64,000 nt of DNA from Lichtheimia corymbifera B2541 (Eukaryota > Mucoromycota > Mucoromycetes > Mucorales > Lichtheimiaceae): contig JNEU01000930.1 of the NCBI GenBank assembly GCA_000697475.1, forward strand, positions 1-64,000, in the 5' to 3' direction. Below, in pieces: positions 59,227 to 64,000 of this stretch. Numbering within the stretch: position 1 is the first letter of the stretch; every line of letters begins with the position of its first letter. The notes under the pieces were generated by a model, which saw only the letters and a program-made list of their open reading frames with translations, was not told the origin of the DNA and made no database searches. The position numbers were made by a program, and so were the translations under genes.

Positions 59227-59619
59227 TTATTTCTTGCCTCTTCCCTTCTTCTTTTCAGGTGCGGGTTTCTTATATCCACCACTAGCTGCTGCTTTCTTCA
59301 TAGCCGTAGACATCTCCATATCACTTTCAATCCATGACAGATCACCGAGGTTGGAATCAGCACCGAAACGTTTCTGGAATTTGGAGAGTTGTTCACTTTC
59401 ATCACGTACGCCTTCCTTCAACATGGCAGGGTTCCATAATGGGTGGTTGCGAGTGTCCTTGGAGAGGATAATTTGTGCTTTGGGAGATGTTGTTCGAACG
59501 GTGAAGGTGGCACCATTGCTCAGCACCACGGTCTGCAAGAATTGCTCTGGTTTGGTAGACACATGTCGTCGTAAGAATGGTCTTGCAATATGTCCAATGC
59601 GTGGTCGGTTCACAAACAT
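59227..59619 (-). CDS. MRPL36: Mitochondrial large-subunit ribosomal protein bL31m
   Basis: An intronless 130-aa protein. The Arg-rich leader (MFVNRPRIGHIARPFLRRHVST) is a mitochondrial presequence. TVVLSNGATFTVRTTSPKAQIILSKDTRNHPLWNP is the bL31m core, and the lysine-rich tail (APEKKKGRGKK) contacts rRNA in such proteins. The zinc cysteines of bacterial L31 are absent, as in other fungal bL31m. Convergent with the malonyl transferase gene. Confidence 0.9.
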   Translation of the reverse strand: MFVNRPRIGHIARPFLRRHVSTKPEQFLQTVVLSNGATFTVRTTSPKAQIILSKDTRNHPLWNPAMLKEGVRDESEQLSKFQKRFGADSNLGDLSWIESDMEMSTAMKKAAASGGYKKPAPEKKKGRGKK

Positions 59620-60253
59620 GCTTCAAGGGAAGAACAGCGGTACAAAAAGCCACATTGTCACTCAGCAACAATAAATGCAGGGCAAGCCGATTTTCTCACG
59701 TGACTTTGCCATGGATACCCACCCTCTCTGTTCGCTAGTGCTTGTATCTTTATTCTCAAAGCAATTTATCATACGTTTTCATCTATGAAATAAATAAAAA
59801 ATAGGATCTCCCAGGGAAAAAAGAAGGCATCTTTGCATTGTAGAAAATATCCAATATACGGGTACCACCACAACGGGTGCTGTTATAAAGGCGTGCGGTG
59901 TCAATATCTAAAAACAGTATCCAATTATGGTATACATCATGAGGAGGAGGTGGAGGAGGACGAGGAGGAGGGAGGACTGTGACAAGGGACAGTAAATTGA
60001 TCATGCTATTGAGAGCTAATATGGGGGAATCTATCCATTTGGCTGGTAAACGCTGCAAGAGATGACATGTCGTGAATGGCCAACAAGCAAGTCCAAGCTC
60101 CCTTTCTTTTCTTTTCTACAGAGGAGGTGTTGAATAGACATTCACGTGACACTTTTTCCGAAAATGCAGCACGTTTGCTTTCAAATTTCACACAGCGCAC
60201 GAGTGCATCAGCGTTCCACACCCCTTCTTCACCACCACAGTTCTGCTTTGGTC
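59620..60253. other. Divergent region between bL31m and Lunapark
   Basis: Holds both promoters; a purine-rich GAGGAGGAGG tract lies at 59941-59971. The frame upstream of Lunapark is open in places but not conserved. Confidence 0.45.
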
Positions 60254-61572
60254 ATGGGCGGCTTCTTGTCGAAACAACAGGTGCGTTTATTACCCTCACG
60301 ACGCGCAATCTGGCGCCTTTGATGTTCCTTTTCTAATCCCATGGCTTGTTTTTGGTAGACAAAGTCGGATGACTATGAGAAGATTCTGTCAGAACTCGAC
60401 GACAAGATTCAAACCGCCGAGATTCGATTGTCTGAAATCAAGCTACGAGAAAGACGCACGGGCCTTTTATGGATAATATACAGCTCTATCATATGGGTTG
60501 CATTTCTATTGTACAGCTTTGTTATATTGCATCGACCTGACAAGGATATATACACATGGGATACGTTGGCAGTAACAGTGGTGCCAGTGCTTGTGATACC
60601 CATTGGGTAAGCGTGTGTATATCAGATGCCCTTATGCTATGTATGACTGATCATCCGTGTAGAATTTATTATACGCGAAGGCTCCTCAAGCTCTTTTATT
60701 CACGCAAGCAGACCAATGAGGAATCCAACCTTGCTGCTCTTCGTGCACAACAAAAGCTGAAACTCGAAGAACTCAAAAAGAAGACATCTTACTATACGAC
60801 AAAGTCTCTATTGGAACGATATGATCTTACTGCAGCAGCCATTGAGCGCCGAAAGCAGCAACAACAACAACAGCAACAGCAACAACAGCAAGCTCAAAGA
60901 CCAGCTAGTATGCCAACCTCGCGTCCAAACCAGGAAATAAGGCATCGAGGTGAGTCATGATCTGTTAGTGGATAAAGGATGTATGATTGATCCATGACAA
61001 ATTTACATCTAGTCCCACCCTCCAAAGCAATGCAGCAACAACAACAACCAGGAAGTGGACAACCACAACAACCTATGCATCCACCACAGCAACCATCCAT
61101 GATCATGTCCGCTCCACGTCCTATCACCAAAGAACGACAATGGTATGATAAACTTGTGGATGCATTGGTGGGTGAAGAAGGTCCTGAAACCAAGTATGCG
61201 TTGATCTGTCAACATTGCTTTGCACACAATGGTCTTGTTCTTCCTCAGGAAATTGCACATATCCGTAAGTGCTTGATGACAATGACAGGTTGCGTATGTA
61301 TATATGACTAACTTGCTATTGTAGAATATACATGCCCCCATTGCAAACAATTCAATCCTGCACGCAATCCTAATGCAAGTACCCAAATCTTCCCACCCTC
61401 TTCCTCTGCGCGTTCCCAGTCGACACCACCTGCAGAACCTACTACTTCATCATCATCGTCGGAAGGATCCAACTCAAAGCAACAGGAACCAGTCAAGAGC
61501 AATGAAGAGAAGGAGGATCATTGTGACAATGAACAAGACAACAAGGAAAAAGAGGATCAGGATAGTGGATAG
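60254..61572 (+). CDS. LNP1: Lunapark, ER three-way-junction protein
   Basis: Stabilises three-way junctions of the tubular ER. Five exons: 60254-60280, 60359-60606, 60663-60949, 61013-61264, 61325-61572, giving 353 aa. The start MGGFLSKQQ has the N-myristoylation glycine. Two membrane helices sit close together (GLLWIIYSSIIWVAFLLYSFV and TLAVTVVPVLVIPIGIYY), forming a hairpin. A coiled-coil region and a polyglutamine run (about 12 Gln, CAA/CAG) follow. The Lunapark zinc finger is complete: CQHCFAHNGLVL and YTCPHCKQFNPARNP. The C-terminal tail is acidic and Ser/Glu-rich. Exon 1 is only 27 nt. Confidence 0.92.
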
Positions 61573-61779
61573 CATAGTGAAGTATATATATTTGGATAAA
61601 AAAGTTACAATTGGGGAACAATGGATGGACATAGGCTTTATCGGGGTCGTTGCCTAGGAAACACAAATGAGGCCTTGTAACTCCGCTAATATTCTTTCAC
61701 GGCTTTTAATTGCTTCAGGAGAATTGGATAAGAGTGGTGCTCCTGATAATGCAATTCCTTTGCTGCTGCTGCTACTACT

Positions 61780-63237
61780 ATGACCGAAATACAATATCCA
61801 GCAAGCCATACTGGTAGCATCTTGACACATCGCAATGGCCCCAATGACTCGGAGGATCGTTATCGACCATGGAGCATCCGACTTGCCAACAGCCGGTTAC
61901 AATCGCAAGGGTTAGAAACAGCGTTGGAAAGCGATCTGAATTTGCATTTGGAGAAAGAACGAGAGGGCATTCCAATGACCGTATTATCGTCGTCGTCATC
62001 GTCGAATATGGGTCGAGAACGTGAAGAGCATCGACACTCGAACAATCCTTTTCGAGATACAGTAGACCACCACAAACAATATGGATTCAATGATCCTTTT
62101 GCAGAGGCACCCATAGCAGCATGGCAAGAGATGAAGGATTATAATTTACGAGCCAATGGATTACCAACATTGGATCAAATGATGCGATTACATACATTGG
62201 CACCATTGACACAAAGCAACTTTATGGCGTTCCTACGACGACGAGGCGTCCATCAAAATGTGAGCTTCCTGTTAGAGTTGGAGACGCACGATAAGCTATG
62301 GCATGCGCATCTATCAAGTGCCAGACGACACACCAAGGATCGATTATCACGCTTTTTGGAGAGTGCAGCCGAGAAACCAGCGAATACCAAAGATACCATG
62401 ATGGAAATGTACGATCCACATCATCATCATCATACTACTGCTGCTTCTGCTGGTGCTTACACTGAAACGCCCGACACACAAAATCTTCTTGGGAGTATGC
62501 GAGGATTACCTGTTGTTACTTCACCAACAACGACGGAGGACTATGCATCTCGTATTCCACAAGGACAATCATCCTCCCTTGGAAGACATGACTTGCAACA
62601 AAACGCTACTCGTATCTATCGCACTTTTTGTTCACCCCTCGATGCTGCACAACCCATTCACTTGCCTGACGACTATCGCACAGCTTTGGAAGAACTCATT
62701 GAAAAACATCATCGCCCTGAACCAGCCGTATTCAATTCAGCTCGATCGCATGTATTCGAAGTCTTGAATGTGTTTTATTATCCTCAATTTGTCGATGCCA
62801 TGTTACACACTAATGTCGCTCGTAGCAGTGCTCGTCTTTATAGCATACTCGGATGCATCTTATTGACCGTGGCATTTGCTGTGGAACTCTCATTGATCCT
62901 ACTTGACCAAGGTTCCATTCCTACTCGTTGGTGGGGTCTACTGCCTTTCTTTTTGGGATGGTCGTGCTTTATCACTGGATTTACTCATTTCTCTTGGTGG
63001 TTGGCCTTTACAAGTAAAAGGTAAATTCGGTATCTATCCATTCCCTATGTACAACTTACTCATACATATGTGCATAGTGAAACAAGCTTTTTTGTATTTA
63101 CACGTATTCAGGACAAGAGCGTACTACGTGCCCATCGTAAACGTGCCTACATGTTCCTCGCCATCTCCCTGGTGATCTCCATTATCTGCAGTATCATATT
63201 CGTCTTTATCCCTGGCCACCGAATGCGTCGTAGTTAA
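61780..63237 (+). CDS. RAX1: Rax1-like RGS-domain membrane protein
   Basis: Two exons (61780-63020, 63078-63237) give 466 aa. An N-terminal RGS-like domain is split by a low-complexity insert: LPTLDQMMRLHTLAPLTQSNFMAFLRRRG...FLLELETHDKLW, then IYRTFCSPLDAAQPIHLPDDYR and FNSARSHVFEVLNVFYYPQFVDA. Three membrane helices follow (ILGCILLTVAFAVELSLILL, WGLLPFFLGWSCFITGFTHF, MFLAISLVISIICSIIFVF) with FFVFTRIQDKSVLRAHRKRA between. RGS followed by three helices is the Rax1 arrangement; yeast Rax1 marks bud sites. Histidine and serine runs lie in the insert. Confidence 0.85.
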
Positions 63238-63565
63238 ACAATGGTTATTCATTCATTCATCCATCCATCCTGTATACTAAATAGCTGAGAGTAGTAATAA
63301 TAGTGATTGTAGCGTAGCAGTAGCAATGATAACACCACAAAAAGATGCTTTGCTCCGTTTTCTTAATATCGCATTGGATGTATTATTAGTGTTTGGAAAT
63401 CCTATTATTGGCATACTCCCATTTAACTCTGCGTGCATGTAAAATGAAAACTCTTTATTTGGAAGAGAATGCTACTTCCTAATTATGGACCCCAACCCTA
63501 CAATGGACAAAAAAAAGCAAACCTATGCAGCCGATGCACACACACACATACATGCGGATGATATT
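63238..63565. other. Convergent spacer at the right edge
   Basis: Holds the 3' flanks of the Rax1-like gene and the oxidase gene. A CATTCATTCATTCATCC microsatellite is at 63248-63268 and a CACACACACAC run at 63539. Nothing coding. Confidence 0.5.
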
Positions 63566-64000
63566 TCACAAACGAGGCAGATTTGCTTGTAATTCTTCTA
63601 GAGTGGCCATTCTTGTCTGAGCGTCCTCGGTGTTTAGTTGAAGCTGTTCTTGATTAGCCATCGAGGCACGAAGGTTATCAAATGCACCATCCTTAGCGTC
63701 CCCGCCACCCATGTCACGCCATGCCCATGCTCGAGTATATTCCGTATCGATACCATCAATCACATCACAAATCTTATATCCAAGGATTGGGAGCATTTTC
63801 GCACCATGGCCGGAATCACCTGTAGCAACGATCAAATTTTGGTATTCTGGATGTGGAGCAATTAGATAATGACCATCCACCGAATCGCAATACCTAAGAG
63901 GGTGGTTGAGCTTGAGCACATAGATAGGTGGATATGATCAAAAATCCTTACCAACAATTCCTTGCACGCACAATATCTAAACTTGCGGTGAATGGGAAAA
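63566..64000 (-). CDS. FAD-dependent amine/sarcosine-type oxidase, 3' part (runs off the right edge)
   Basis: The last two exons are in the window: 64000-63952 (partial) and 63893-63566. The joined sequence reads RNCWYCDSVDGHYLIAPHPEY then LIVATGDSGHGAKMLPILGYKICDVIDG. This is the C-terminal part of the monomeric sarcosine/pipecolate/fructosyl-amine oxidase family: the Cys in R-x-C-W-Y is the usual covalent FAD site, and the G-x-S-G-H-G-x-K loop binds the flavin. The end is a short non-conserved tail (LEELQANLPRL) without a clear peroxisomal signal. The substrate cannot be told from this part. Confidence 0.85.

Overview
The window is fungal nuclear DNA. Genes are dense and occur on both strands, and most are cut by many short introns of roughly 45-80 bases (GT...AG, with CTAAC-like branch sites). 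Nearly every conserved gene could be rebuilt exon by exon with the phase intact. The gene set includes coronin-7, CAND1, AFG2B/SPATA5L1-type AAA ATPase, MEAK7-like TLDc protein, Lunapark, METTL25-type methyltransferase, Rax1 and Kic1/Nak1. Several of these are absent from budding yeast but usual in early-diverging fungi. Together with a PiggyBac-type transposase remnant this suggests Mucoromycota, probably Mucorales; that placement is inference.

Layout. 1-3.4 kb: a gene fragment at the left edge, a small tandem repeat, and SEC61 alpha. 3.4-10.1 kb: an accessory block that is a diverged tandem segmental duplication (two units of about 2.9 kb and a third remnant), each full unit carrying one three-exon gene for a small secreted protein with 12 cysteines. 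10.1-25 kb: housekeeping genes, namely coronin-7 (minus) divergent from CAND1 (plus), a Kic1/Nak1 kinase, a securin-like protein (minus) and RPB10 (minus). 25-34.4 kb: a mixed block with an intronless HET-domain protein, a PiggyBac relic, a MEAK7-like TLDc gene, ERG8 and an intronless orphan membrane protein. 34.4-39.3 kb: an epimerase-like SDR, a METTL25-type methyltransferase and alpha-SNAP, all minus. 40.5-48.5 kb: a nuclear gene for mitochondrial uS3m, a very small homeodomain protein and AP-3 delta. 48.5-51.2 kb: a large fold-back palindrome and a nested minisatellite with a 127-bp higher-order unit. 51.2-64 kb: a small FHA protein, AFG2B-like ATPase, a seven-helix membrane protein with a 10-nt exon, mitochondrial malonyl transferase, bL31m, Lunapark, Rax1-like RGS protein and the 3' end of a flavin amine oxidase gene at the right edge.

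There is no operon-like logic; neighbours are mostly functionally unrelated. Shared themes are membrane traffic and the ER (SEC61, alpha-SNAP, AP-3 delta, Lunapark, coronin-7) and mitochondria (uS3m, bL31m, malonyl transferase). I found no clear multi-gene novel system. The most interesting items are the duplicated secreted cysteine-rich genes, the candidate securin, the fold-back plus higher-order minisatellite, and the tiny FHA gene that depends on a GC-AG intron. No tRNA or rRNA genes were recognised.
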